Program-made: the position numbers and the translations under genes
Shown: positions 24,561 through 32,431 of the stretch, one piece after another
Layout of the letters: each line of letters starts with the position of its first letter
How positions within the stretch are numbered: position 1 is the stretch's first letter
Notes under the pieces: generated by a model
The model's database searches: none
Told to the model about the DNA's origin: nothing
What the model saw: the letters and a program-made list of their open reading frames with translations, nothing else
NCBI GenBank assembly: GCA_946887295.1
Contig: CAMPKP010000009.1
Location: forward strand, 1-50,574
Direction of reading: 5' to 3'
From: an uncultured Gemmatimonadota bacterium
GTDB taxonomy: Bacteria; Gemmatimonadota; Gemmatimonadetes; Gemmatimonadales; GWC2-71-9
DNA length: 50,574 nucleotides

Positions 24561-26659
24561 GGCCCACCTCCCGCGCCACTGAGACTGGGCCGGTACTCGT
24601 CAGGCGCCGCCTGGAGATGGCAGTCGCTGCATTCCCGCTGTCGATAGTGATCGGTTTCGCTCGAATGGCACGCGAGGCAGAAGGAGCGGGTCGGCTGAAG
24701 GCGCGCCACCGTGGTGGCCACGTGGCACTGGTCGCACTTCCGGTGCGCATCTACCGGCGGTGCGTGAGCCTCGACGATCGCTTCGGTGCGGTGACAGGCC
24801 GCGCAGTCGAGACCGTCGGCGTGGTGGTCGTCGTGACAAGCGGTGCACGCCGCTACGGGCGGCGCCGGATCGAGACTGACCGGGGTGACGTGGCACTCGG
24901 TGCAGGCCACGTCGGCATGCCTGGAGTGCTCGAACCCCACCTGGCGCTCACGCGGCGGCTGCCGCTGGACCTGAACCGCCACCGCGACCGGTCGTGCTGC
25001 TTCGATCTCCTCGGACTCGTGGCAAGTCGAGCAGTCGCTCCCGGCCGGGCGCTGATGGTGACAGATCTGGCAGCCGCGCGGCGGCTGGAAGGTCAGGTCG
25101 CTGGTGCGCGAGGAGGTGTTGTGGCAGGTGAGGCAGGCGAGCTTTCGATGGGTAGTGTGGGAGAAGGTATCGGGGAGCGAGGAGATCGGGGTGACCCCCT
25201 CGCCAGGTGGATCGTCCGGCGGTGGTGCATCGCCTCGACCCCGGGCGCGCCCGGGCTCCACCAGCGGACGGCTCACCCCGTGCAGGTCACGAAGCGGCGC
25301 TGGCCGCAGGCTCTGGTGCATCGCCTTCAGGGTGTCGAAGGGCAGGGGAGGCTTGGTCGCGCCCCCTCGCTGGCGCACCGTCTGATGGCATCCGGTACAG
25401 TCACTGGCGTCCACTCTCGCGGAGTGCGATTCGTGACAGGTGCCGCATCTCTCCGCCACCTTGCGGTGCGCCTTGCCCACGTGAAAGGCGACTCCCCGCC
25501 AGTCGGCGTGGCACCCGGCGTCGGCGCAGGACTTCCGGGCGTCGGTCGGCTTCACGTCCACGTGCGGGTTATGGCACATGCCGCAGCTCCCGCCGTGGGG
25601 ATCTTTGGCGGGATCGAAGCTGGCCAGGAGCGTCCGCATCTCGTGGCATCCGAAGCACTGGCCCTGGCCTGGGCGGAGCGCGTTGCTGGCGGAATCCAGC
25701 GTGACGAACTGCGCCTCGGCCGTGAACTGGTGGCAGGAGTTGCAGTACAGCTCCTCCTCGTTCGGGTCGAGATTCTCGGGCGTGAAGCGAGCGGCCATCC
25801 GCCCCAGGTTGATCTTCACGTCGTCGGTGAGATGACAGCCCTGCTGGGCGCACGTGGTGTCGGCAGGCTGGAATCGATGCGCGGTTCGCGCATGGCACGT
25901 GAGGCAGGCGATGTCCCGGAGCGCCGAAGAATCCGACTCGAGATGGATCCGGTGGCCGGCCGTGCTGGCAACCCGCTGCCAGGTCTCCTTTGCTTCGCCG
26001 GTGACGTGGCACCCCTCGCAGGTCTCGCGGGGAACCTTCGCGTGCGGCGGTACCTCTTCGGGCCGGTCCGCTATCCAGAAGTAGAGCTCCTTGGTCTGGG
26101 CCTTCAGGTCGAACGGATGGCAGGAGTGGCAGCTCAGGCTGTCGTGGGCCCCTTCGACCTTGTTCACCAGGAGGTAGGTCCCGGTGTCCGGCCTGACGAA
26201 GGCCTGGCCGCTGGGCACGAAGATGTGGCAGCCTTTGCAGAAGTCGTTGTCGTGCATCATGTAGTTGTAGGCTGCGAAGCCGCTGCCGAACATCAGCAGC
26301 AGCAGGGCGCCCACCACCCCCACCAGCCCCAGCTTCACGGCCCGCTCGCGGCTGCCCAGCCATCGCCCGATCGAGCGGCGCCGGCGCCAGAGAAACACCA
26401 GGGCAGCGATGCCGAGGGTGGCGCCGATCACGATCCCGCTGATCATGACCCAGCTGGGCTTCTGGAAGAACCACTGGACTATCGGAACCAGAGGGTCGGG
26501 AAGGGGTGACTGCACCACCACCGAGTCGAGGAATTGCCCGGTGAGTGTGTCCTGGCCCGGGTGAGGGCCTTGCGTTGCTTCGGCGGGCGCGCCTGCCGTC
26601 TGGAGGAGGACGTGGAGTCTGGTCGCGAGCAGGGCCGGATGCATGAGCGAAGCCGTCAT
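24557..26659 (-). CDS. Membrane-anchored 20-heme c-type cytochrome
   Basis: About 700 residues. The N-terminal part has two strong hydrophobic segments: WVMISGIVIGATLGIAALVF, followed by arginines, and VGVVGALLLLMFGSGFAAYN, ending just before the first heme motif CKGCH. I count eighteen CXXCH motifs plus two CX4CH motifs (CAQQGCH, CADAGCH), giving up to twenty hemes. The first hemes resemble NapC/NirT/CymA-type quinol-oxidising proteins in their position after a membrane anchor. A Pro-rich linker near residues 455-490 without hemes separates two heme blocks. Start at ATG 26659 is preferred to an upstream TTG; MHPALL five codons later is another option. It overlaps the barrel gene by 4 bases. 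Probable role: carrying electrons from the quinone pool into the periplasm. Confidence 0.9.
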   Translation of the reverse strand: MTASLMHPALLATRLHVLLQTAGAPAEATQGPHPGQDTLTGQFLDSVVVQSPLPDPLVPIVQWFFQKPSWVMISGIVIGATLGIAALVFLWRRRRSIGRWLGSRERAVKLGLVGVVGALLLLMFGSGFAAYNYMMHDNDFCKGCHIFVPSGQAFVRPDTGTYLLVNKVEGAHDSLSCHSCHPFDLKAQTKELYFWIADRPEEVPPHAKVPRETCEGCHVTGEAKETWQRVASTAGHRIHLESDSSALRDIACLTCHARTAHRFQPADTTCAQQGCHLTDDVKINLGRMAARFTPENLDPNEEELYCNSCHQFTAEAQFVTLDSASNALRPGQGQCFGCHEMRTLLASFDPAKDPHGGSCGMCHNPHVDVKPTDARKSCADAGCHADWRGVAFHVGKAHRKVAERCGTCHESHSARVDASDCTGCHQTVRQRGGATKPPLPFDTLKAMHQSLRPAPLRDLHGVSRPLVEPGRARGRGDAPPPDDPPGEGVTPISSLPDTFSHTTHRKLACLTCHNTSSRTSDLTFQPPRGCQICHHQRPAGSDCSTCHESEEIEAARPVAVAVQVQRQPPRERQVGFEHSRHADVACTECHVTPVSLDPAPPVAACTACHDDHHADGLDCAACHRTEAIVEAHAPPVDAHRKCDQCHVATTVARLQPTRSFCLACHSSETDHYRQRECSDCHLQAAPDEYRPSLSGAGGGP

Positions 26660-26761
26660 CGGGTCCCGTGTGCGGGGGCTCGGGCCATGGCCCAAAGTCG
26701 ATCCGCCCCGGCCCTTGAGTCCGGGCCGAGGGCGGTGACAGCGAGCCTTGCAGGTGACAGG

Positions 26762-28240
26762 TTAGCGACCGATGCCGTCCACCCGGAGCTCGCGGTGCTG
26801 GTCGATGTGCCGCATATCGATCGCCGGAGCGCCACCCAGCCCATACGTCTCCTCCAGCGCCGCCGCCGAGGCGAGCAGGAGTTGCTCGATCAGGAACGGG
26901 TTGTGGATCGGTGAGCCCGGCAGGGCAGCCAGCTGGGCGTTGAAGTTCGCCCCGTCGGCCACGGTGAAGATGCCGTCGCCGGCATTGAGCTGGCCGGCGG
27001 GCACCTGGGCCAGCAGTGCCTGCACGTCGGAAACGAGTCCCTCGATCCGCGTCTTAGCGGTGGTATAGGCACTTCTCGCAGCCTCCGCCGAGCCGTGGCA
27101 GCCGCTGGTGGTGCACCCGTTGGTGAAGTCGCGCTGGGTGACCTCGCAATCGGTGCCGCCCGGCAGGGGTGCCCCCGTGCCGTCGACGCACTGGATCGCC
27201 TCGAAACGGTGGCCCACCACCCGGACCTGGAAGTCCCCGGTCTCCTCGTCGGTGACCTCGTAGTTCACCACGTGGCAGGTGGCGCACAGGCGGGGATTGG
27301 CCGTCGTGCCGTGAGTCCCCAGGATCTCCGTGACCTGCGGCTCGAAGCCCGGCGGGAACCATCCGGCGCCCTCGCCGAGGAGCAGCGGACCCTCGGGCGA
27401 ATGGGGGCCTCGGACCAGGGCAGCCTCCGTCTCCGGCTCGGCACGCTTGTGATGGCACTTCACGCAAAGATTCTGGTCCTCGGACGGGATGTCGATCGGG
27501 AAGCGCAGCTGCCCCTCGTTGCCCGCCGACCCGTGCGGATCGTGACAGACTGCACAGGTGATGCCCTCGTGGTCGGGGATGGCGGCGTTCTTCTCGACAT
27601 ACTCGACGTTCACGCCCCAGGCCTGCAGCGCGCCCTGGGCGGTGTGGCAGGGGATGCAGCTCGCCGCTTCGGCCGCCGGTCGACTTATGACCTCGGCCTG
27701 TGGCGTCGCGTGCTTGCTCTGGCTCCACTCATCGACGAAGGGGTGATGGGCGCCGTTATGACACTCGGCGCACCCGTCGGTGGCATCGGTCGACGCCGCT
27801 ATCGAGGCGAGCGGCTCGTTGCCGGCATCGGGAACTTCGACGTGATCGGCACCGGGCCCATGGCAGCTCTCGCACTGCACGTCGTGGTACGCGGTATCCT
27901 GTACCGTGTGCCAGCCCGACGGGGCGCTCAGCTCGTTGCCCGTCTCGTTGACCGTGTGACAGGTGTAGCAGAAGTCCTGCGATCCGGGGTTGTTGGCGAG
28001 CGTGGCGTAGGCGTCGGCGTGTCGGGTGGTCACCCAATCGGTCTGGTGGCCAACATGACAGTTGCCGCAGGTGGTTTGCTTGTCGCTGGTGGTGAAGTAG
28101 CCCAGCAGGCCGGAGGCCGCATCGGGCGGCGGATTGAACGGCTCGCGGAAGACGATCTTCTCGTCGGTACACCCGGCCGTGAGCAGAGACAGCAAGAGGA
28201 GGCAGAGGGCGCCGCGAGGAAGCAGTGCACGAGGGCTCAT
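26762..28240 (-). CDS. Nine-heme cytochrome c lipoprotein
   Basis: A 492-residue protein with a lipoprotein signal (LLLLSLLTAGC, lipidated Cys24). Eight CXXCH motifs (CGNCH, CYTCH, CESCH, CAECH, CIPCH, CAVCH, CVKCH, CATCH) and one CX4CH (CTTSGCH) give nine probable hemes, all before about residue 370. The C-terminal 120 residues are heme-free and helical (RIEGLVSDVQALLAQVPAGQ; IHNPFLIEQLLLASAAALEE). The heme part resembles octaheme/decaheme cytochromes of the NrfA-HAO-related superfamily, with the sequence FVDEWSQSKHA typical of those proteins. It heads the cytochrome operon, 102 bases before the 20-heme gene. As a lipoprotein it is anchored to a membrane, possibly the outer one. Confidence 0.9.
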   Translation of the reverse strand: MSPRALLPRGALCLLLLSLLTAGCTDEKIVFREPFNPPPDAASGLLGYFTTSDKQTTCGNCHVGHQTDWVTTRHADAYATLANNPGSQDFCYTCHTVNETGNELSAPSGWHTVQDTAYHDVQCESCHGPGADHVEVPDAGNEPLASIAASTDATDGCAECHNGAHHPFVDEWSQSKHATPQAEVISRPAAEAASCIPCHTAQGALQAWGVNVEYVEKNAAIPDHEGITCAVCHDPHGSAGNEGQLRFPIDIPSEDQNLCVKCHHKRAEPETEAALVRGPHSPEGPLLLGEGAGWFPPGFEPQVTEILGTHGTTANPRLCATCHVVNYEVTDEETGDFQVRVVGHRFEAIQCVDGTGAPLPGGTDCEVTQRDFTNGCTTSGCHGSAEAARSAYTTAKTRIEGLVSDVQALLAQVPAGQLNAGDGIFTVADGANFNAQLAALPGSPIHNPFLIEQLLLASAAALEETYGLGGAPAIDMRHIDQHRELRVDGIGR

Positions 28241-28463
28241 CGAAAATCCCTTCGAGTTCCCGCGAGTGCATGCTAGGTGAATGAGACTGACTCCATAGTC
28301 TGGTCTTCCGTAGAATTACGCAAGGGTGCGGTGCGGGGTCTTACCTACATGCGCAAATCCTAAGAATCTCTTCATGTGCTACTCGACGTCCGTACTTGTG
28401 GGCGGCCCGCGCTCTCGCAACCTTCTCCTCCGTTCGCCCGGCGTGTCAGGAAGGCCTTTCCCC

Positions 28464-28475
28464 GCGGATATCCGC
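28464..28475. promoter_or_regulatory. 12-base perfect palindrome, possible operator
   Basis: GCGGATATCCGC is its own reverse complement. It lies 10 bases upstream of the TAAATT -10-like element of the zinc-ribbon gene, where a repressor or activator could act, and within the 257-base divergent region between the cytochrome and ccm genes. Its function is inferred from position only. Confidence 0.35.
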
Positions 28476-28485
28476 ACGATCCGGC

Positions 28486-28491
28486 TAAATT
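28486..28491 (+). promoter_or_regulatory. Probable -10 element of the zinc-ribbon/ccm operon
   Basis: TAAATT lies six bases before the ATG at 28498, so the transcript would start at or next to the start codon. It stands out in a GC-rich background. No convincing -35 was found. Confidence 0.4.
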
Positions 28492-28497
28492 GCATCC

Positions 28498-29298
28498 ATG
28501 TCCGATTCATCGACCGTAGTAGTCTGCGCTCAGTGCGGCGCTTCAGGCGGCGGCGCCTTCTGCCCCTCCTGTGGAGCGCCGCGCGGCGAGGCACAGTGCC
28601 CCACCTGCGGATCGTCGGTCGGTCGCGGAGCGAGGTTTTGCTCTTCCTGCGGACACTGGATCGCTGGTCCGGGCACTCGGCAGGCGGCCCCGACGGCCCC
28701 CGACCGCACCCCATGGGTGTTGGCCGGCCTCTCGCTCGCCGGGATGCTGGGGCTGCTCCTCTTCACGCTGGTGCGCCAGGCACCCGGCCGGCCGGTGGCG
28801 GCGTCGGCTCTCCCGGCCGGGGCGCCCGCGGCCGAAGGGAGCCCGCCCGACCTGAGCTCCATGAGCCCGAGGGAGCGGTTCAACCGCCTGTACAACCGGA
28901 TCATGCGCGGCACCGAGGCGGGCGACCAGGCGACGGTCGCACGATTCACCCCGATGGCGCTGATGGCCTATGCTCAGCTCGACACCGTGGACGCGGACGC
29001 CCGGTTCCACGCGGCACTGCTCCGGGTGCACGCCGGCGACACCGCGGCCGGCCGCGCGCTCGGCGACACCGTTCTGGCGGAGAGCCCGGGCCATCTCTTC
29101 GGATATATGATTCTGGGAACCGCTGCCCGCTGGCGGAAGGACGACACCGGCCTTCGCCGCGCGTATGCCGGGTTCCTCGAGCACTACGACGCCGAGATGA
29201 AGGCCGGGCGAGACGAGTACGGCGAGCACACCACGTCGGTCGGAGACTTCCGGCGTGCGGCCCTCGCCGGCACGGGCAAGCCGGTGGCAAGCCCTTGA
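28498..29298 (+). CDS. Zinc-ribbon membrane protein heading the ccm genes
   Basis: A 266-residue protein. Two zinc ribbons are at the N-terminus (four CXXC pairs: CAQCG, CPSCG, CPTCG, CSSCG). One membrane span is at about residues 77-97 (VLAGLSLAGMLGLLLFTLV), then an Ala/Pro linker and a helical, TPR-like domain (MSPRERFNRLYNRIMRGTEA; ARFHAALLRVHAGDTAAGRA). The last part resembles the C-terminal TPR region of CcmI/CycH, which in other bacteria presents apocytochromes to the heme ligation complex; this similarity is weak. It is the first gene of a run with ccmE, ccmF and ccmH, 58 bases upstream of ccmE, so a role in cytochrome c maturation is a reasonable inference. Confidence 0.65.
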   Translation: MSDSSTVVVCAQCGASGGGAFCPSCGAPRGEAQCPTCGSSVGRGARFCSSCGHWIAGPGTRQAAPTAPDRTPWVLAGLSLAGMLGLLLFTLVRQAPGRPVAASALPAGAPAAEGSPPDLSSMSPRERFNRLYNRIMRGTEAGDQATVARFTPMALMAYAQLDTVDADARFHAALLRVHAGDTAAGRALGDTVLAESPGHLFGYMILGTAARWRKDDTGLRRAYAGFLEHYDAEMKAGRDEYGEHTTSVGDFRRAALAGTGKPVASP

Positions 29299-29356
29299 TC
29301 GACCTCGGAAGGCAAGAGACAATTCAGAGTCCATCGCTGACCCCTTGGAGCACGTC

Positions 29357-29776
29357 ATGAAAGCAGGCCACAAGTTCCTTCTGGGCGCAGGCGTGATCGT
29401 CGCGAGCGTCGCGCTCCTGATCGCCCAGGGCGTCAAGGAGACCGGCGTCTACTTCCTGACGCCGACCGAGCTGGCCGCCAAGACCTCGGCAGACCCGTCG
29501 TTCTACGACGTGGGCCTCAAGATGGGAGCCAAGGTCGTGCCCGGGTCGATCCATCGTGCCTCCGACAACCGCCAGATCGATTTCCAGGTGAGCGACGGCG
29601 TCCGGAGCTATCCGGTCACCTACCGCGGCCTGGTGCCCGACACCTTCACCGATGCCAACGACATCGAGGTGATCGTCGAGGGACGGCTGGGGCGCGACGG
29701 CGTGTTTCGGGCGACCGAAGTACTCGCCAAGTGCGGTTCCCGCTACGAAGCGGTCTACGAGGAAGCAAAGGCCTAG
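29357..29776 (+). CDS. ccmE: Cytochrome c maturation heme chaperone CcmE, CXXXY type
   Basis: A 139-residue CcmE. An N-terminal membrane anchor (FLLGAGVIVASVALLIAQGV) is followed by the OB-fold domain: GVYFLTPTELAAK, VGLKMGAKVVPGSI, QIDFQVSDGVRSYPVTYRGL, VPDTFTDANDIEVIVEGRLG. In Escherichia coli CcmE the heme is bound covalently by His in an HXXXY motif. Here the same place reads LAKCGSRY, that is Cys126 and Tyr130, the CXXXY variant known from Desulfovibrio and some archaea. It therefore probably binds heme through a thioether-like or other cysteine bond. Ribosome binding site: GGAG before ATG 29357. ccmF starts 4 bases after its stop. Confidence 0.93.
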   Translation: MKAGHKFLLGAGVIVASVALLIAQGVKETGVYFLTPTELAAKTSADPSFYDVGLKMGAKVVPGSIHRASDNRQIDFQVSDGVRSYPVTYRGLVPDTFTDANDIEVIVEGRLGRDGVFRATEVLAKCGSRYEAVYEEAKA

Positions 29777-29780
29777 CGCC

Positions 29781-31817
29781 ATGACCCTGCTGGGCGAATT
29801 TTCGCTGTGGGTGGCGCTGCTGTTGGCGATCTGGTCGGCGGCCGTCGCCTTCTCGGGATGGTGGAAGGGCCGGCCCGACCTCGTAGCGAGCATCAGGGGT
29901 GCGGTGTACGGCACCTTCGGAGCCCTGGCCGTGGCCGTCCTGGCGCTGTGGAAGGGACTGGCCGCTCACGACTTCAACATCGAGTACGTCGCTGCCTATA
30001 CCTCCCGCAATCTGCCGACCGGCTACATCGTCTCGGCTCTGTGGGCGGGCCAGAAGGGATCGCTCCTCTTCTGGGCAGTGGTGCTGTCGCTGTTCGCCGC
30101 GCTGGCCCAGGCGCTCACGTCGCGGCGCTACGCGGGCCTGCTGCCCTACGTGGCGGGAGTGACCTCGGTGGTCACCGCGTTCTTCGTCTGCACCATGCTG
30201 TTCTCCGCCAATCCGTTCGAGCGGATGGCGTTCACGCCTGCGGACGGCCGGGGCCTCAATCCCCAGCTGCAGAACCCGGGGATGATGATCCATCCCCCGA
30301 TGCTCTACCTCGGCTACATCAGCCTGACCATCCCCTTCGCCTTCGCCATCGCCGCCCTGCTCAGCCGAAGCCTCGACGCCGGATGGATCCACGCCATCCG
30401 CAAGTGGACCCTGGTGAGCTGGCTGTTTCTCGGCATCGGCATCACCCTGGGGATGTGGTGGGCCTACGTGGAGCTGGGGTGGGGCGGGTACTGGGCCTGG
30501 GATCCCGTGGAGAACGCGAGCCTTCTCCCCTGGCTCACCATGACGGCGTTCCTGCACTCGGTCATGATCCAGGAGAAGCGCGGAATGCTCAAGCGCTGGA
30601 ACCTGGGGCTCATCATCGGGACGTTCCTCCTGAGCATCTTCGGCACGTTCATCACCCGCTCGGGCGTGATCGCGAGCGTGCACAGCTTCACCCAGTCGAA
30701 TGTCGGGTACTTCTTTCTCGGCTTCCTGGCGATCTGCGGCATCCTGTCGTTCACGCTGCTCTACACCCGCTGGCCCTCGCTCAAGGCCGACATGCAGCTC
30801 GAGTCGGTGCTGAGCCGGGAGGCCGCGTTCCTCTTCAACAACCTGCTGCTGGTGGGCATCGCGTTCTCGGTGTTGTGGGGCACGCTGTTCCCGATCCTCT
30901 CCGAGCTGGTGCGGGGGAGCAAGATCACGGTCGGGCCCCCGTTCTTCAACCGGGTGAACGTGCCCCTCGGCCTGCTGCTGCTCGGCCTGACCGGCATCGG
31001 GCCGCTGATCGCCTGGCGGAAGGCTTCGCCGGGGAACTTGCGCCGTCAGTTCACCTGGCCGGTCGCCACGGGCGTCGTGACCTTTCTCGCGCTCCTCGCG
31101 GCCGGGGCACGGGATCTCTACGCGCTGATGGCGCTGGGCCTGGCCGGCTTCGTCGCGGGAACGATCGTACAGGAGTTCTACCGCGGCGTCCGCGCCAGGC
31201 GGCGGATGCACGGCGAGTCCGTGCCGGTCGCCTTCGCCAGGCTGGTGGCGAGAAACAGGCGCCGGTACGGCGGCTATCTGGTCCACGTCGCGGTGTTGAT
31301 CTACTTCGTCGCCTTCTCGGGCATGGCATTCAAGCGGGAGATCGAGGCCACGCTCAAGCCGGGCGAGTCGGTCACGATGGCCAGTCCGTTCGGCCATACC
31401 TACACGCTGACCCACATGGGGATCTCCCAGTTCGAGGCGTTGAACCGGATCGTGAGCGCCGCGACAGTCTCGGTGGCCAAGGACGGTCGCTCGATGGGGC
31501 TGGTCACCTCCGAGAAGCGCCAGCACGTGGACAGCTTCCGACGGCCGACCTTCGAGCCGTCCACCGAGGTCGGCATCCGGAGCAACCTGCAGGAGGATCT
31601 CTACATCACGTACGCGGGGTCGGTGGGCGGCACGGAGGAGGCGGTCTACCGCTTCACCATCAATCCCCTGGTGTGGTGGGTCTGGTTCGGCGGGTTCGTG
31701 CTGGCCGTGGGTGGTCTGATCACGATGTGGCCGGGCGGCGGTGCCACGCTGGCTTCGCCGCGGCGAGTGCAGCCGGCCCATGAGGTCGCTCTCGCGGCGA
31801 CTGGAGCGGCCGAGTGA
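29781..31817 (+). CDS. ccmF: Cytochrome c heme lyase subunit CcmF
   Basis: A 678-residue polytopic inner-membrane protein, near the normal CcmF length. The WWD heme-handling motif is WGGYWAWDPVENASLLPW at residues 234-251. Conserved heme-ligand histidines are visible in MMIHPPMLYLGYISL and in LTMTAFLHSVMI; the region GTFITRSGVIASVHSFTQS is also typical. A large periplasmic domain near the C-terminus (residues about 520-640) precedes the last span (WVWFGGFVLAVGGLITMW). CcmF with CcmH attaches heme from CcmE to CXXCH apocytochromes. Its stop overlaps the GTG start of ccmH (GTGA). Confidence 0.97.
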   Translation: MTLLGEFSLWVALLLAIWSAAVAFSGWWKGRPDLVASIRGAVYGTFGALAVAVLALWKGLAAHDFNIEYVAAYTSRNLPTGYIVSALWAGQKGSLLFWAVVLSLFAALAQALTSRRYAGLLPYVAGVTSVVTAFFVCTMLFSANPFERMAFTPADGRGLNPQLQNPGMMIHPPMLYLGYISLTIPFAFAIAALLSRSLDAGWIHAIRKWTLVSWLFLGIGITLGMWWAYVELGWGGYWAWDPVENASLLPWLTMTAFLHSVMIQEKRGMLKRWNLGLIIGTFLLSIFGTFITRSGVIASVHSFTQSNVGYFFLGFLAICGILSFTLLYTRWPSLKADMQLESVLSREAAFLFNNLLLVGIAFSVLWGTLFPILSELVRGSKITVGPPFFNRVNVPLGLLLLGLTGIGPLIAWRKASPGNLRRQFTWPVATGVVTFLALLAAGARDLYALMALGLAGFVAGTIVQEFYRGVRARRRMHGESVPVAFARLVARNRRRYGGYLVHVAVLIYFVAFSGMAFKREIEATLKPGESVTMASPFGHTYTLTHMGISQFEALNRIVSAATVSVAKDGRSMGLVTSEKRQHVDSFRRPTFEPSTEVGIRSNLQEDLYITYAGSVGGTEEAVYRFTINPLVWWVWFGGFVLAVGGLITMWPGGGATLASPRRVQPAHEVALAATGAAE

Positions 31818-32431
31818 CCGCTCTGACCCGGCGCGGATTTCTGGGCCGGCTCGGTGTCGCGGCGCTGCTTCCCACTCAGGAGCAGGGCCCTCTCGCGGGC
31901 CAGGGGGAGGTCGGCACGCTCCGCGATCCCGCCGCCGCCGGACGGCCCCGCGCCCCCACCGAGGTCGCCGACTACGACGAGAGGATCAAGGCGATCGAGC
32001 ACCGGCTCGCCTGCACCTGCGGCTGCACTCTGGACATCTTCACCTGCCGCACCACGGACTTCACCTGCACCTACTCCCCGCGGCTGCACCGCGAGGTCGT
32101 GGAGATGGACCGGGCAGGAAAGACGGCGCAGGAGATTCTGGACGCCTTCGTCGACCAGTACGGGGAGAAGGCCCTCATGGCGCCGAAGCCGGAGGGCTTC
32201 AATCTCTGGGGCTATCTGCTTCCGGGGTCGGCGATCCTGGTGGCGGGTGGTGCGCTGGTGGCGCTGATCTCACGGCGACGTGTCGCGGTGGCGGAGTCGG
32301 CCGACGGTGAAACGTCGGGGTCGCATCTGAGCATCGAGCCGACTGGAGCGCCGGCCGATCCGCGGCCGGCCCCCGGCTCACCCGAGGAGCTGGAGCGGCT
32401 GCGTCGTGCGCTGGCCGAGGTCGAGGATTGA
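31814..32431 (+). CDS. ccmH: CcmH-like cytochrome maturation protein, cysteine-rich variant
   Basis: A 205-residue protein. The central part aligns with CcmH/NrfF: EHRLACTCGCTLDIFTC, then SPRLHREVVEMDRAGKTAQE and ILDAFVDQYGEKALMAPKP, then a membrane span (NLWGYLLPGSAILVAGGALV). Normal CcmH has LRCXXCQ as its redox pair. Here the site is CTCGC (Cys67, 69, 71) followed by Cys78 and Cys85, so the pair is replaced by a five-cysteine cluster. The N-terminus TRRGFLGRLGVAALLP looks like a twin-arginine export signal, unusual for this family. The GTG start overlaps the ccmF stop; its own stop overlaps the next ATG by one base. It probably reduces apocytochrome cysteines, but could bind a metal instead. 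Confidence 0.85.
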   Translation: MTALTRRGFLGRLGVAALLPTQEQGPLAGQGEVGTLRDPAAAGRPRAPTEVADYDERIKAIEHRLACTCGCTLDIFTCRTTDFTCTYSPRLHREVVEMDRAGKTAQEILDAFVDQYGEKALMAPKPEGFNLWGYLLPGSAILVAGGALVALISRRRVAVAESADGETSGSHLSIEPTGAPADPRPAPGSPEELERLRRALAEVED

